Positions 1 through 9,611 of a stretch of DNA of 64,000 nt are shown here, piece after piece. Position 1 is the stretch's first letter; every line of letters begins with the position of its first letter. The notes beneath the pieces are model-generated. The model was not told the DNA's origin, did no database searches, and was given only the letters and a program-made list of their open reading frames with translations. Position numbers and translations under genes: made by a program. This DNA is from Sandaracinaceae bacterium (lineage in GTDB: Bacteria; Myxococcota_A; Polyangia; Polyangiales; Sandaracinaceae): assembly GCA_040218145.1 (NCBI GenBank), contig JAVJQK010000033.1, forward strand, positions 310,001 to 374,000, given 5' to 3'.

Positions 1-81
1 GGCGCGCGCGTCGGGGTCGACAGCGCGGTGGGCCGGGGAACGACGTTCCGCATCACGATCCCACGGCGCGAGCCGAGCTGA
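1..81 (+). CDS. C-terminal tail of a sensor histidine kinase (partial)
   Basis: Frame 1 is open from the first base and stops with TGA at 79-81. The 26 visible codons end in VGRGTTFRITIP, the typical closing strand of a HATPase_c domain (G-x-G-T-T-F-x-I-x-I-P) in two-component histidine kinases. Everything upstream lies outside the window, so sensor type and start are unknown. The next gene, a Ser/Thr kinase, begins 57 bases downstream on the same strand. Confidence 0.7.
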   Translation, partial: GARVGVDSAVGRGTTFRITIPRREPS

Positions 82-137
82 GAGACGGTCCGAAAACTTC
101 GTCCCCCAGGTAGGCCCATGTAGGCTCGAGGAGCACC

Positions 138-2384
138 ATGGTGAACGCCTCCTCGGCCAACGCGCTCGGCACCGTCGCGGTCCTCCCGGACGCGCGGGAC
201 TCGGGCATCTATCAGACCTCGCCCGGCCTGCTGCGCCGCCGCGCCCTCGGCCCCTGGGCGGAGGGCATCGCGCAGTACATGGCCATCCGCGTCGGTGACG
301 CCGCGCGCGGTCGCGCCGCGTTCCAGTCGCTGTCCCGGCTGTTGAGCAGTCTCCCTCCCGAGGAGCTGCTGGTCGCCCCGGGCCCCCGCGCGCAGCTCTA
401 CCGGCTCGCCCGCTCCATCGCCGAGACCGAGCGGGCCATGCCGGGCCCGATCGCCGAGGATCTCCCCTGGCGCGACCACTCGGGGCGCCACGGCAAAGCC
501 CTCGCGAAGCTGCGCGAGGCGCTCGACCCCGACGACGCGGAGCTGCTCGAGCTCCGGCACGCCCGGGAGCTCTCGGTCGAGGAGATCGCCTGCGTGCTCG
601 AGCGGCCCGTGGACGCGGTGGAGCTCGCGCTCGACACCGCCGAGGCGCTCGCGCGCAAGGCGCTCGGCAAGGCGGCGCCCGATCCCGTGGCGGCGAACGC
701 CACCGTGTACGTCGAGGCGTTCGCGCTCGCGCGCTCGTGGCAGGAGCTCGAGGGCGGCCTGCCTCCGATCGAGGTCGACGAGGAGGCGCTCGAGCCCGGC
801 ACCCTGATCGGGGGCCGCTACGCCGTCGTCGATCGCGTGGGCACGGGCGCGTTCGGCGACGTCTACCGCGCCGAGGACGTGGAGGTCCCGGGCCACCAGA
901 TCGCGCTCAAGCTCCTGCGCCAGCCCTCGCTCAGCGAGGCCGCGAGGCAGTCCGCGTTGCGGGAGCTCAAGCTCAACGCGGCCGTGTTCCATCCCTCGCT
1001 CGTGCAGTTCAAGGATCACGGCTGGTACGAGCAGCGCCTGTGGTTCGTGATGCCCTGGTACGAGGGCGAGACCCTCGAGGCGCGCATGAAGCGCGGGGCG
1101 CTGAGCCGCCGCGAGGCGCGACGGATCTTCGAGCCGCTCGCCCGCGCGCTGGCGGCTCTGCACGAGACCGGGATCCGACACCAGGACATCAAGCCCGAGA
1201 ACATCCTGCTGACCCGCCTGCCCGGCACCGACCCGGAGTCCGACGACGGCATCCTGCCGGTCCTGATCGATCTCGGCGTGGCGGCGACCGAGCAGGAGAC
1301 GATGCTGGGCGGCACGCCGCTGTACTTCGCTCCCGAGGTGGCCAAGCGCTTCGTCCGCGAGCGACACGGGGGGCCGGACGTCACCTCCGCCGCCGACGTC
1401 TTCGCGCTCGCGCTCTCGCTCCGCAACGCGCTCGAGCCCGGGACGCAGGAGGACGTCGCGGCCGGCGCCATCCAGGCGTTCGTCGAGCGACGCGCCGAGG
1501 AGATGCCGCCCCTGCCCGAGGCGCGGGACCTTCGCTACCTCGCGCCGAGCCTCCGCACGTGGCTGTCCCTGGACGCGCTCGAGCGGCCGAGCGCGCTCGA
1601 GCTGGCCGAAGAGCTGGCCATCCTCACCGCGCCGGAGGAGCGACGCGCGCGGCGCGGGCGCCTCCTGCGCTGGCTCGTGCCGCTGATGACCACCCTGGCC
1701 GCGATCTTCGTGCTCGTGGTGTGGGCGCTCGACCGCCGCGCCGCGCAGGAGGAGGTCGCCGCGCGACAGGCGCGCAGCGCCGCCGCCGAGGCGCGGGCCG
1801 ACTACATCGTGGCCGACGCGCGCCGCCAGGCGCTCGAGGAGGGGCACGCCTCGCTCCTCGCCCAGTACGAGCGCAGCCGCATGAGCCGCGAGGAGCTCGC
1901 CGAGAGCCTCGCGACCCAGGGCGGACAGCTGCGCATCGTGCGCGGGGAGCTCGCCCGGACCCTGGAGCAGCTCGAGGGCGCGCAGCAGCAGGCCACTCGC
2001 CTCGGCGGCACGCTCGCGGACGCGCAGAGGGAGAGCGAGCGCCTCCGCGGTGAGCTCGACGCGAGCCGCAGCGAGGCCGGTCAGCGACTCCGCGAGCGGG
2101 ACGCGGCGAGGGCCGAGGTCGAGCGCCTCGCCGCCGGGCTGCAGGGCGCGGAGGCCCGCGCGCGGCGCGAGAGCGACCGGGCCGACGCGGCCGAGACCGA
2201 GCTGACCGAGGCCCGCCGCGCGCGCGACGCGGCGCAGCGCGAGCTGGAGCGCGCGGAGGCGGCGGAGGCCGAGGCCGAGCGCGAGCTGAGCGCGCTCCAG
2301 GGGCGCATCCGCTCGCTGCTGAGCGCCACCGCGGCCGCGGCGGGGCCGGCGTCGACCGAGCCCGAGCCCTCCCCCGAGGAGTGA
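138..2384 (+). CDS. Ser/Thr protein kinase with N-terminal ECF-sigma-like region, one TM and long coiled coil
   Basis: A 748-residue membrane-anchored Hanks-type kinase. Residues about 40-100 resemble sigma-70 region 2 of ECF factors (FQSLSRLL, then YRLARSIAE). Residues about 130-178 resemble region 4 (ELLELRHARELSVEEIACVL), an HTH that would normally read a -35 element. The kinase domain spans about 220-495, with glycine loop GTGAFGDV, Lys258 and catalytic loop HQDIKPEN (Gln replaces the usual Arg). DLG replaces DFG. One transmembrane helix lies at about 511-530, and residues 535-735 are an Ala/Glu/Arg-rich coiled coil. The start is the first ATG after a GAGGAG sequence. A PP2C phosphatase follows, a natural antagonist. 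Activity is plausible but the HRD and DFG changes leave it uncertain. Confidence 0.85.
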   Translation: MVNASSANALGTVAVLPDARDSGIYQTSPGLLRRRALGPWAEGIAQYMAIRVGDAARGRAAFQSLSRLLSSLPPEELLVAPGPRAQLYRLARSIAETERAMPGPIAEDLPWRDHSGRHGKALAKLREALDPDDAELLELRHARELSVEEIACVLERPVDAVELALDTAEALARKALGKAAPDPVAANATVYVEAFALARSWQELEGGLPPIEVDEEALEPGTLIGGRYAVVDRVGTGAFGDVYRAEDVEVPGHQIALKLLRQPSLSEAARQSALRELKLNAAVFHPSLVQFKDHGWYEQRLWFVMPWYEGETLEARMKRGALSRREARRIFEPLARALAALHETGIRHQDIKPENILLTRLPGTDPESDDGILPVLIDLGVAATEQETMLGGTPLYFAPEVAKRFVRERHGGPDVTSAADVFALALSLRNALEPGTQEDVAAGAIQAFVERRAEEMPPLPEARDLRYLAPSLRTWLSLDALERPSALELAEELAILTAPEERRARRGRLLRWLVPLMTTLAAIFVLVVWALDRRAAQEEVAARQARSAAAEARADYIVADARRQALEEGHASLLAQYERSRMSREELAESLATQGGQLRIVRGELARTLEQLEGAQQQATRLGGTLADAQRESERLRGELDASRSEAGQRLRERDAARAEVERLAAGLQGAEARARRESDRADAAETELTEARRARDAAQRELERAEAAEAEAERELSALQGRIRSLLSATAAAAGPASTEPEPSPEE

Positions 2385-2478
2385 TCCGACGCACGGCGGA
2401 GAAGTGCGCGTATGCTAAGCGCGTCGGTTCCGCCCCAGCGCAGGCAATGCTTCACCCCAGCTCTACGACAGGCGCGCG

Positions 2479-3576
2479 ATGATGCTCTGGATCATCGCCG
2501 CGATCGCGGGCGCGATCCTGCTCGCGGGCATCGCGTTCCTCGCGCTCGATCGCGACGGCGAGGCTCCGGCCAAGCAGGCCACGCCCGAGAAGTCCGAACG
2601 GCGAGACGCCGCCGAGCGGGCTTCGGACGCGAGCCCTCCGGGCGGGCCGTGGGACAAGCGCTCCGACGAGCCGCCGGGCTCGCGCCTGGCCAGCGTGCCT
2701 CCGCCCGGGGGCGTGCCGATGCACCCGACGGCCAGCGCCGAGATGAGCGCGGAGATCACCCTGGAGAGCCAGGAGCTGTGGATCGACGACGACGAGCCGA
2801 CCGGCCCGGTCCCGCGCATCGTCCTGTCGGCGGAGGGCCGCACGCACCCCGGGCAGAAACGCAGCCACAACGAGGACGCGTTCCTCGTCGATCCCGAGCA
2901 CGAGGTCTACGCCGTGGCGGACGGGATGGGCGGCTACGCGGCCGGAGAGATCGCCTCCCGCATGGCGATCGAGACGCTACAGAGCGCGTACGCCACCGGG
3001 GCGTTCGGCGCGGTCGAGGACGGGTTCCCGCGGCGCGGCGCGGAGCTGATGAGCGTGGTGCGCGCGGCCAACGCGCGCATCCGCGACGCCGCGAACGAAG
3101 ACGAGCAGAAGCACGGCATGGGCACCACCATGGTCGCCGCGCGCTTCTCCCCCGGCCGCAACCGCGTCTACCTCGCGCACGTGGGCGACAGCCGCTGCTA
3201 CCGCATCCGCGACGACGAGATGAAGCAGCTGACGACCGACCATACCCTCGGCGCGGTCGGCATCAAGGGCCCCTCCGCCGGCAAGCTCAGCCGCGCGGTC
3301 GGCGTGTTCGACGAGCTTGAGGTGGACCTGACCGTCGATGAGCCTCAGCCCGGGGACTACTACCTCCTCTGCTCCGATGGCCTCTTCAAGATGGTGCCCG
3401 AGTCGATCATCACCCACATGGTGATGCGCGAGCGCCCGATCGCCGAGACGGTCGACGAGCTGGTGAAGGAGGCGAACGACCGCGGCGGCCGCGACAACGT
3501 CACGGTCGTGCTGGTGCGCGTCGACGCGCCCGACTTCGATCCGGGCGAGAGCGGCGAGCACCGGCTTCCTGGGTGA
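2479..3576 (+). CDS. Membrane-anchored PP2C-type Ser/Thr protein phosphatase
   Basis: A 365-residue metal-dependent phosphatase that removes phosphate from Ser/Thr residues. It has a transmembrane helix at residues 3-22, an acidic/Pro linker to about 112, then a PP2C domain. The metal-binding motifs are intact: RSHNED (128-133), VADGMGGYAAGE (from 146), HVGDSRCYRI, CSDGL and GGRDNVTVV. A TATGCT hexamer at 2411-2416 is a possible -10 element. Kinase genes lie directly on both sides in the same direction, so this is probably the reversing partner of one or both kinases. The family call is secure; the substrates are unknown. Confidence 0.93.
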   Translation: MMLWIIAAIAGAILLAGIAFLALDRDGEAPAKQATPEKSERRDAAERASDASPPGGPWDKRSDEPPGSRLASVPPPGGVPMHPTASAEMSAEITLESQELWIDDDEPTGPVPRIVLSAEGRTHPGQKRSHNEDAFLVDPEHEVYAVADGMGGYAAGEIASRMAIETLQSAYATGAFGAVEDGFPRRGAELMSVVRAANARIRDAANEDEQKHGMGTTMVAARFSPGRNRVYLAHVGDSRCYRIRDDEMKQLTTDHTLGAVGIKGPSAGKLSRAVGVFDELEVDLTVDEPQPGDYYLLCSDGLFKMVPESIITHMVMRERPIAETVDELVKEANDRGGRDNVTVVLVRVDAPDFDPGESGEHRLPG

Positions 3577-3614
3577 AGGCTCCCCGGGTGAAGGCTCCCG
3601 GGTGACGGCTCCCC
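3571..3614 (+). repeat. Three short tandem repeats after the phosphatase gene
   Basis: Units of 15, 14 and 15 bases (gggtgaaggctcccc and two near copies) run head to tail. The TGA stop of the phosphatase lies in the first unit, so a unit gain or loss would alter the 3' end of the message only. Function unknown. Confidence 0.7.
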
Positions 3615-3663
3615 GGTCGCGAGGTCGTGTGGCTCGGGATCGCCGCGCGCGTACCTCACGATC

Positions 3664-5403
3664 GTGCGGCTCTGTCCCCAGTGTGACCTGCGCGAGCACG
3701 ACCCGAGGCGGCCGCGCTGTCGGGTCTGCGGGGAGCCGCTCATCGAGGTCGTCGATCCGCGCGTCGGGTCCGTGCTCGGGAGCCGCTACCGCGTCGAGGG
3801 GGTGATCGGCGAGGGCGGCATGGCGACCGTCTACCGCGCGCGGCACGCGTTGATGGAGCGCCCCTACGCCGTGAAGGTGCTGCGGCGCGCCCTCGCGAGC
3901 GACGAGAAGCTGGTGGAGCGCATGAAGCGGGAGGGACGCAACATCGCTTCCCTCACCCATCCCAACATCGTACAGGTCTACGACTACGGAGAGACCGACG
4001 ACGGCGCCCCCTACCTCGTCATGGAGCTGCTCGACGGGCAGCCCCTGCGCCAGCTCATGCGGGGCCGCCCGCTCTACGGGCCGCTCCTGCTCGACGTGGC
4101 CATCCAGACCATGCGGGGGCTCGCCCGGGCGCACGACCTCGGCGTGGTGCACCGCGACCTCAAGCCCGAGAACGTCTTCGTCTGCCGGGACGACGAGGGG
4201 GAGCCGCGGGTGGTGATCGTCGACTTCGGCATCGCGCGCTCGCGAGACCAGTCGCGACTGACCCAGGCGGGGCAGCTGGTGGGGACACCGCAGTACCTCG
4301 CGCCGGAGCGCGTCTCCTCACGAGAGGACACCCCGAGCGCGGATCTCTACTCGTTCGGCGTGGTGCTCTTCGAGATGGCGACCGGGCGCCTGCCCTTCCA
4401 GTCGAACAGCGCCACCGGGTACGTGGTCAAACACGTCCAGGAGCCGCCGCCGCGGCCGCGCACGCTGAACCCCAACCTCGAGCCCGAGCTGGAGGCCTTG
4501 ATCCTCGAGCTGCTCGCGAAGGACCCGCGAGAGCGGCCGGTCGACGCCCACCAGGTCCTCGATCGGCTCGAGCTCATGCTGCCGCCCGAGCTGCGGCGAG
4601 AGTCGCGACCGAGCGTCCCCAACCACGACCCGCGCGAGCACACCTCGACGCTCGACGGCTGGCAGATCCGGGCCGAGCTCTTCGAGCGGCTCGTGCAGGA
4701 GGCCTACCCCGGCGGGGCGCCGACGAAGGAGCGCAACGCGCTGACCCAGATGCACGAGGCGCTGAAGCGGATGCGCGAGACGCGCCGCCACGGGCTCCGC
4801 GCGCAGCTCGCGCTGGACGCGCTCGAGACGGAAGGGCGCGAGGCGGGCCTGCGGCTGGGGCACGCCCTGCACGTGCTCGGTCGCGACCTCTCGGTCGCCC
4901 GCGACGCGGCGCGCGGCGCGGGCCTCGCGTCGGACGAGTCGAGCCGCGCGGAGGCGCGCGCTCGTGACGTCTTCGAGCGCGCCGTCTCGAGCCTCGCGGT
5001 CCGGATGGCCGCGCCCCCCGAGCACCCCGACGCGCCGCTCGTCGACGCGGGGCACGCGGTGCAGGCGGCCGTCGACGCGTGGGCGCGCGCGGCGGTGGAG
5101 GCAGAGCACGCCCGCGCGGAGACCGAGCGGGCCAACGCGTCCGTCCGTGACCTCGACTACCAGCTCGGCACGCTGCGGCAGCAGATGCGTCAGCTCGAGC
5201 GCGACTACGCGGCCCGCACCGCGCACAGCCGGGCCGCCCTCGAGGCGAGCGGTCGAGAGCAGCGTCACCTGGCCCGCCGCCTCGCGTCGCTGAGCGAGCA
5301 GCTGATCTCACCGCTTCGGCATCGCACCGATCTGAAGCCGCTCTTCGTGGCCATCGAGGGCACGGGGACCAGCGACCCGTTCCCCTCGCGCGCCTCCGGC
5401 TGA
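3664..5403 (+). CDS. Ser/Thr protein kinase with N-terminal zinc ribbon and C-terminal coiled coil
   Basis: A 579-residue cytoplasmic kinase with no transmembrane helix. Cys4, Cys7, Cys19 and Cys22 form a small zinc ribbon at the N-terminus. The kinase domain covers about 40-295 and is canonical: GEGGMATV loop, YAVKVL lysine, HRDLKPEN catalytic loop, DFG, and GTPQYLAPE. From about 330 onward it is helical, with Arg/Glu/Ala-rich coiled coil. The GTG start at 3664 keeps the zinc ribbon; a TACCTC hexamer ends 6 nt before it. It follows a PP2C phosphatase and meets a convergent kinase gene end to end. The target is unknown. Confidence 0.9.
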   Translation: MRLCPQCDLREHDPRRPRCRVCGEPLIEVVDPRVGSVLGSRYRVEGVIGEGGMATVYRARHALMERPYAVKVLRRALASDEKLVERMKREGRNIASLTHPNIVQVYDYGETDDGAPYLVMELLDGQPLRQLMRGRPLYGPLLLDVAIQTMRGLARAHDLGVVHRDLKPENVFVCRDDEGEPRVVIVDFGIARSRDQSRLTQAGQLVGTPQYLAPERVSSREDTPSADLYSFGVVLFEMATGRLPFQSNSATGYVVKHVQEPPPRPRTLNPNLEPELEALILELLAKDPRERPVDAHQVLDRLELMLPPELRRESRPSVPNHDPREHTSTLDGWQIRAELFERLVQEAYPGGAPTKERNALTQMHEALKRMRETRRHGLRAQLALDALETEGREAGLRLGHALHVLGRDLSVARDAARGAGLASDESSRAEARARDVFERAVSSLAVRMAAPPEHPDAPLVDAGHAVQAAVDAWARAAVEAEHARAETERANASVRDLDYQLGTLRQQMRQLERDYAARTAHSRAALEASGREQRHLARRLASLSEQLISPLRHRTDLKPLFVAIEGTGTSDPFPSRASG

Positions 5404-6756
5404 TCAAGAGGAGCGTCGCGAGCGGGGCGGCGGACGCCACGCCGCGCGACGCGCGAGGAGGCTCTCCGCCATGCCGATGATCTGCAGCGGGTCGAAGGGC
5501 TTGATCACGAAGGCGTCGGCCCCCAGCTGCGAGAGCACGTGCCAGTCGCGCGGGCCGCCCACGCCGGTGGCGACCAGGATGGGCACCTCGCGGGTCGCCT
5601 CGTGGGCGCGCAGCTCGGCCGTCAGCTCGATGCCGTTCATCCCCGGCATGTCGAGGTCGCTGAGCACGAGGTTCGGCGGGTGGCTGCGCGCGAGCGCGAG
5701 GGCGCGCGTTCCGTCGGGCACCGCCTCGACCCGCGCGGTGGGGAAGGCGCGGGTCAGGAGCTTGGTGAGCAGCGATCGGTAGCCCGGCTCGTCGTCGACG
5801 ATGAGCACGAAGGGGCTCCCCGTCTCGTCCCGGGAACATTCCCACGCCGCCGCGAGGGCCTCGCGGAAGTCCTCCACCGTGGCCGTCCGCTCGAGCGGGT
5901 CCTTGGCCAGCGCCTGGAGCACCGCGTCCTCGAAGGGCTTGGGCAGATCGTGCCGCCGGGTGATCAAGCGCGGCGGGGGCGCCTTCACCTGCAGGCGCAA
6001 GGTCTCGCTCAGCGTCGAGGCCGCGAACGGCAGCGATCCGGTGAAGAGCTCGAACGCGAGCACGCCGAGCGAGTAGACGTCGACCCGCGGCACGAGCTCG
6101 GGCGGGATGGCGCGGCCGAGGATGAGCTCCGGCGCCATGTAGGCCGGCGTCCCGCTCACGATGGTCTCCCCGCTGTGCTCCTCGACCAGGCGCGCGAGCC
6201 CGAGGTCGGCGATCAGCACCCGGAAGTCGGGCCCGATGAGCAGGTTGCTCGCCTTCAGATCACGGTGCGCGGTGCCGGAGTCGTGGATCGCTTGCGCGCC
6301 CGCGCAGGCCTGATCGAGGACCGTCCACGCCTCGCCGAGCGAGGGGCGGCTGCCCCGCTGGCCGAGCCAGCGCTCGAGGTCGGTGCCCGGCACGTACTCC
6401 ATCACGAAGTAGGGCGCGCCTTCGAGCTCCCCGAAGGCGTGGATCTCGACCACGTTCGGGTGCGCGACGCGCGCCATCGCTCGCGCCTCCTCCAGGAAGC
6501 GGGCGCGGGCCTTCGGCCGACAGACCTGCTCCGGGTGGATGAGCTTGAGCGCGACGAGCCGGTCGAGCCGCTCGTCGCGCGCCTTGAAGACCACCCCCAT
6601 GCCGCCCTCTCCGAGCGGCTCGAGGATCCGGTATGCGCCGTCGATCAGCGCGCCGGGCTCCGGGTAGCTCTCCTGCAGGGCCTCTCGGACGCTCGTCCCC
6701 CAGCCCTCGCGGATCGTGGGCAAGGTCAGAGGCTCGCCACCGACATCGGGCGTCAT
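5404..6756 (-). CDS. Ser/Thr protein kinase fused to a C-terminal response-regulator receiver domain
   Basis: A 450-residue protein. The N-terminal two thirds are a Hanks kinase: [16 protein letters not shown] lysine, HRDLKASN catalytic loop, DLG in place of [12 protein letters not shown]. The last 120 residues are a CheY-like receiver with acidic pair VDDE, phospho-acceptor Asp in [13 protein letters not shown], and Lys in VIKPFD. The architecture suggests that His-Asp phosphorelay input could tune the kinase. ATG 6756 was chosen; an in-frame ATG at 6792 is possible. The stop directly abuts the end of the convergent zinc-ribbon kinase gene. The divergent gene is an SPL-like radical SAM protein. 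Confidence 0.88.
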   Translation of the reverse strand: MTPDVGGEPLTLPTIREGWGTSVREALQESYPEPGALIDGAYRILEPLGEGGMGVVFKARDERLDRLVALKLIHPEQVCRPKARARFLEEARAMARVAHPNVVEIHAFGELEGAPYFVMEYVPGTDLERWLGQRGSRPSLGEAWTVLDQACAGAQAIHDSGTAHRDLKASNLLIGPDFRVLIADLGLARLVEEHSGETIVSGTPAYMAPELILGRAIPPELVPRVDVYSLGVLAFELFTGSLPFAASTLSETLRLQVKAPPPRLITRRHDLPKPFEDAVLQALAKDPLERTATVEDFREALAAAWECSRDETGSPFVLIVDDEPGYRSLLTKLLTRAFPTARVEAVPDGTRALALARSHPPNLVLSDLDMPGMNGIELTAELRAHEATREVPILVATGVGGPRDWHVLSQLGADAFVIKPFDPLQIIGMAESLLARRAAWRPPPRSRRSS

Positions 6757-6789
6757 TGCGCACCACGTACGCACGCATCGGGACTGTGT

Positions 6790-6795
6790 CATGCT
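6790..6795 (+). promoter_or_regulatory. Candidate -10 element for leaderless radical SAM gene
   Basis: CATGCT ends 6 nt before GTG 6802 and no Shine-Dalgarno sequence is present, the same arrangement seen before many genes here. No convincing -35 was seen. Inferred. Confidence 0.4.
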
Positions 6796-6801
6796 CGTAC
6801 G

Positions 6802-7929
6802 GTGGAGCTCGGCGAAGCGCTCATCTCTCTGGTCGCGCCGCTGAGGCCCGGAGACGAGCTGGCCGGCGCGCGCCTCAGCCACGCGTCGACGGAGCTCGGG
6901 CTACGGCTCACCTTCGAGCGCGGCGAGGGGCGCGTCCACGTGGAGGTCTTCCCCGACGAGGAGGGTCGCGCGCACGCCGCCCGCAGCGCGCGTCTCCGCT
7001 TCGCCTATCGCCTCGGGCGTGGACACGGCGCGGTGAGCGAGGCCGAGGGCAAGGCGCTGTGCGAAGCCGTCGCCGCGCTCGCCCGCGAGAACGAGGCGCA
7101 GGTCCTCGCCGCGCTGCACGAGCGTGACGTCGAGGCCCGAGACGGCCGCGTGCGAGAGGTGACGGGCGGCACGCTGCTCGAGCCCGCCGGGCCGCCCGAG
7201 GCCCCGCACTACACGCTCAGCCCCTACGTGGGCTGTCTGATCGGCTGCCGCTTCTGCTACGCCCAGGACCGGGTGGGCCTCGCCCGGCGCCTGCGTGGGC
7301 TGCCGCCCGCGCCCTGGGGAAGCTACGTGGACGCGCGGGTCGACGCGCCCGAGCGGCTGCGCGAGGAGCTGGCCACGCGCCCGCCCTACCCGATCAAGCT
7401 CTGCCCGATCGTCAGCGACCCCTATCACGCGATCGAGGCGAAGCTCCGGCTGACGCGCGGATGCCTCGAGGTGCTGCGGGACGCGCAGCCCCGGACGGTG
7501 CTGGTCCTGACGCGCGCGCGGCTGATCGAACGGGACGTGGACGTGCTCGAGGCGATGCCGGGCGCGCACGCGGGCTTCTCCATCCCCACCGCGGACGACG
7601 CGGTGCGCGCGCACTTCGAGCCGCGGGCCGCGTCGATCGACGCCCGCCTCGAGGTCCTCCGCGCCATGCGACGGCGAGGCGTACGGACCTTCGCGATCGT
7701 ACAGCCCATGCTCCCCGGCCCGCTCGACGCGCTGGCCGACGCGCTCGCCGCGGCCGTCGACAGCGCCAGCCTCGACGTGCTCCGCGGCGAGGAGGACGCC
7801 GGCGCGCTCTTCGACGCGTTCCCCGACGCCCGTGAGGAGGCGTGGCAGCGAGAACGATTGGAGCAACTGGCGGAAGCGCTCGAGGCGCGCGGCGTGGCCA
7901 TCTGGTCGAGCGAGCTGCCGCCCTCCTGA
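6802..7929 (+). CDS. Radical SAM protein of the spore-photoproduct-lyase-like group
   Basis: A 375-residue protein. Cys145, Cys149 and Cys152 (YVGCLIGCRFCYAQ) form the CxxxCxxC site for the SAM-bound 4Fe-4S cluster, with the YTLSPYxGC lead-in typical of SplB-like and Rv2578c-like radical SAM proteins. Residues 1-125 form an N-terminal extension without recognised motifs. No SPASM cysteines are seen at the C-terminus. GTG 6802 follows a -10-like hexamer. It is divergent from a kinase-receiver gene and not obviously linked to the radical SAM cluster further right, whose signatures it lacks. A DNA-repair role is possible but not shown. Confidence 0.8.
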   Translation: MELGEALISLVAPLRPGDELAGARLSHASTELGLRLTFERGEGRVHVEVFPDEEGRAHAARSARLRFAYRLGRGHGAVSEAEGKALCEAVAALARENEAQVLAALHERDVEARDGRVREVTGGTLLEPAGPPEAPHYTLSPYVGCLIGCRFCYAQDRVGLARRLRGLPPAPWGSYVDARVDAPERLREELATRPPYPIKLCPIVSDPYHAIEAKLRLTRGCLEVLRDAQPRTVLVLTRARLIERDVDVLEAMPGAHAGFSIPTADDAVRAHFEPRAASIDARLEVLRAMRRRGVRTFAIVQPMLPGPLDALADALAAAVDSASLDVLRGEEDAGALFDAFPDAREEAWQRERLEQLAEALEARGVAIWSSELPPS

Positions 7930-7966
7930 CCCATTCCGCGGACGCGTGCTGGGCGCGCGGCTGATC

Positions 7967-7972
7967 TACGCT
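7967..7972 (+). promoter_or_regulatory. Candidate -10 element, leaderless gene
   Basis: TACGCT ends exactly 6 nt before ATG 7979, with GATC directly upstream and no Shine-Dalgarno sequence. Confidence 0.4.
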
Positions 7973-7978
7973 GCGTCC

Positions 7979-8350
7979 ATGGACGAGCGCATGGACGAGA
8001 TCCTCGCGCGCCTCGCGGCGCTCGAGCGGAGGGTGGCGGAGCTTGGCGGGGAGCCGCCGGAGCACCCCGAGACGCCGGAGCCGAGCGCCCCGGAGCGCAC
8101 CTGCTTCTTCCAGCAGGAAGAGCAGCGGATCGTGGATCTCATCGTCGGGCTCACCGCGGAGCGAGTGATCGCGGCGATGGACGAGCGCATGGAGCGCGAC
8201 GAGCGCTACGGGCGGCACGAGCGGGAGGGCGGCGAGTACCCGCGCCGCGAGGGCGGACGCGACGACGGGAGGCGAGGCCCGCCCCCGCCCGGCTGGGGTC
8301 CCCCGCCTCCCGGAGGGCCGCCGCCGGGGTGGCCCCGGGGCGGCCGCTGA
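7979..8350 (+). CDS. Small hypothetical protein with coiled-coil start and Pro/Gly-rich tail
   Basis: A 123-residue protein of unknown function. Residues 1-22 form a heptad-like helix (MDERMDEILARLAALERRVA), a middle segment is acidic, residues about 50-75 are helical and Glu/Arg-rich, and the last 35 residues are low-complexity Pro/Gly/Trp (repeats of PPPPGWG type). No signal peptide. The start is supported by the adjacent TACGCT hexamer; longer upstream frames overlap the radical SAM gene and look non-coding. Confidence 0.6.
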   Translation: MDERMDEILARLAALERRVAELGGEPPEHPETPEPSAPERTCFFQQEEQRIVDLIVGLTAERVIAAMDERMERDERYGRHEREGGEYPRREGGRDDGRRGPPPPGWGPPPPGGPPPGWPRGGR

Positions 8351-8412
8351 GCCCGTTCGCCCCCGGAGTGTGCACGCTTCGGTCAGGTGGTGATATGCTG
8401 GCGCGCGACGGG

Positions 8413-9477
8413 ATGGGCGTACGCGCGAACATAGCGGCGATGATCGCAGCCTCGATGCTCGCGGCATGCGCCACGGGCACGGGGGACGAGGACGGCGGCA
8501 CCGGTGGCATGGACACCGGCACCGTGCGCGACACCGGCGTCGGCGACACCGGGGTGACGCCGCCGGGCGACGCGATGCCGATGGACGACGGCGGCGACGA
8601 GTTCTGCTCGGGCGTGGAATGCGAGCCCTTCCAGTACTGCGACAGCGGCTCGTGCCGGGACTACCCGGCGTGCCGCGGCGACGGCAGCTGCGATCGCCCC
8701 GGCGACGTGTGTCACAACCGGCGCTGCGTCCCCGGCACCGTGGACGTCGACGGGGACGGCTCGCCCGCCTCGGAGGACTGCGACGAGACGGACCCCGAGC
8801 GCTACCCCGGCAACACCGAGACCTGCAACATGGTCGACGACGACTGCAACGAGATGGTCGACGACGGCGATCCCGCGGTGCTCTGCGAGAGCAACCCGGG
8901 CGGCGGCATCTGCATCGACGGCTCGTGCGGCTGCCCCGCGGGCACCTACGACCTCGACCGCAGCGTGCCCGGCTGCGAGTGCGTGGCCGCGCCTCCGCTG
9001 GAGCAGGGGACCTCGTGCGAGGCGGCCGTCGACCTCGGCACGCTCGACGACAGCGGCCAGATGATCACGGTCAGCGGCAACGTCATGCCCGACGATCGCG
9101 AGGTCTGGTATCGCTTCCGCGGCGTCGACAACACCGACACCGCCTGCGACAACTACCATGTCCGCGCGCACTTCCTGACCAACCCGACCGACACCTTCGA
9201 GCTGACGGTGGCGAGGGGCGACTGCGCGACCATCGAGTGCGGTGACATGGGCTTCACCGACTACAACTGGGCCACCGACTTCCGCCAGACGCTGGCCGGG
9301 ACGCTCACCGGCCAGTGCCCCTGCGCGGCCGCCGGCTCGACGCCCGCGACGGACGTGAGCGTCTGCACCGACGACAGCGCCGACTACTACATGCGCGTCC
9401 GCCGTCGCGCCGGCTCCACGCTCAGCTGCGAGAGCTACACGATCGAGCTCAGCAACGGCGTCTACGACAGCCCCTGA
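8413..9477 (+). CDS. Secreted lipoprotein with MopE-like metal-binding motif
   Basis: A 354-residue lipoprotein: hydrophobic signal and lipobox LAAC at the N-terminus, then a Thr/Gly/Asp linker. Cys-rich segments follow, with an acidic motif of the MopE type (DVDGDG, then EDCDETDPE, then CNMVDDDCNE), which in related proteins binds metal at the cell surface. The C-terminal half is a beta-rich domain with paired cysteines. The start is uncertain: ATG 8395 has AGGTGG upstream, but a GATATGCT -10-like element (TATGCT at 8394-8399) overlaps that ATG, so ATG 8413 is preferred. Function unknown. Confidence 0.8.
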   Translation: MGVRANIAAMIAASMLAACATGTGDEDGGTGGMDTGTVRDTGVGDTGVTPPGDAMPMDDGGDEFCSGVECEPFQYCDSGSCRDYPACRGDGSCDRPGDVCHNRRCVPGTVDVDGDGSPASEDCDETDPERYPGNTETCNMVDDDCNEMVDDGDPAVLCESNPGGGICIDGSCGCPAGTYDLDRSVPGCECVAAPPLEQGTSCEAAVDLGTLDDSGQMITVSGNVMPDDREVWYRFRGVDNTDTACDNYHVRAHFLTNPTDTFELTVARGDCATIECGDMGFTDYNWATDFRQTLAGTLTGQCPCAAAGSTPATDVSVCTDDSADYYMRVRRRAGSTLSCESYTIELSNGVYDSP

Positions 9478-9611
9478 TCGAGCGCCCCGGCCTCCGAGAC
9501 GCCCGAGAACCACGGTGCGCGCCGTGACCGCGGGTTCACGTCGCCGCGAGCCCGCAGCGCCGCCAGCTCCCGCCAGGGCGTCGTGGCACGGCGTTCGCTG
9601 TGCTCTCGCGC

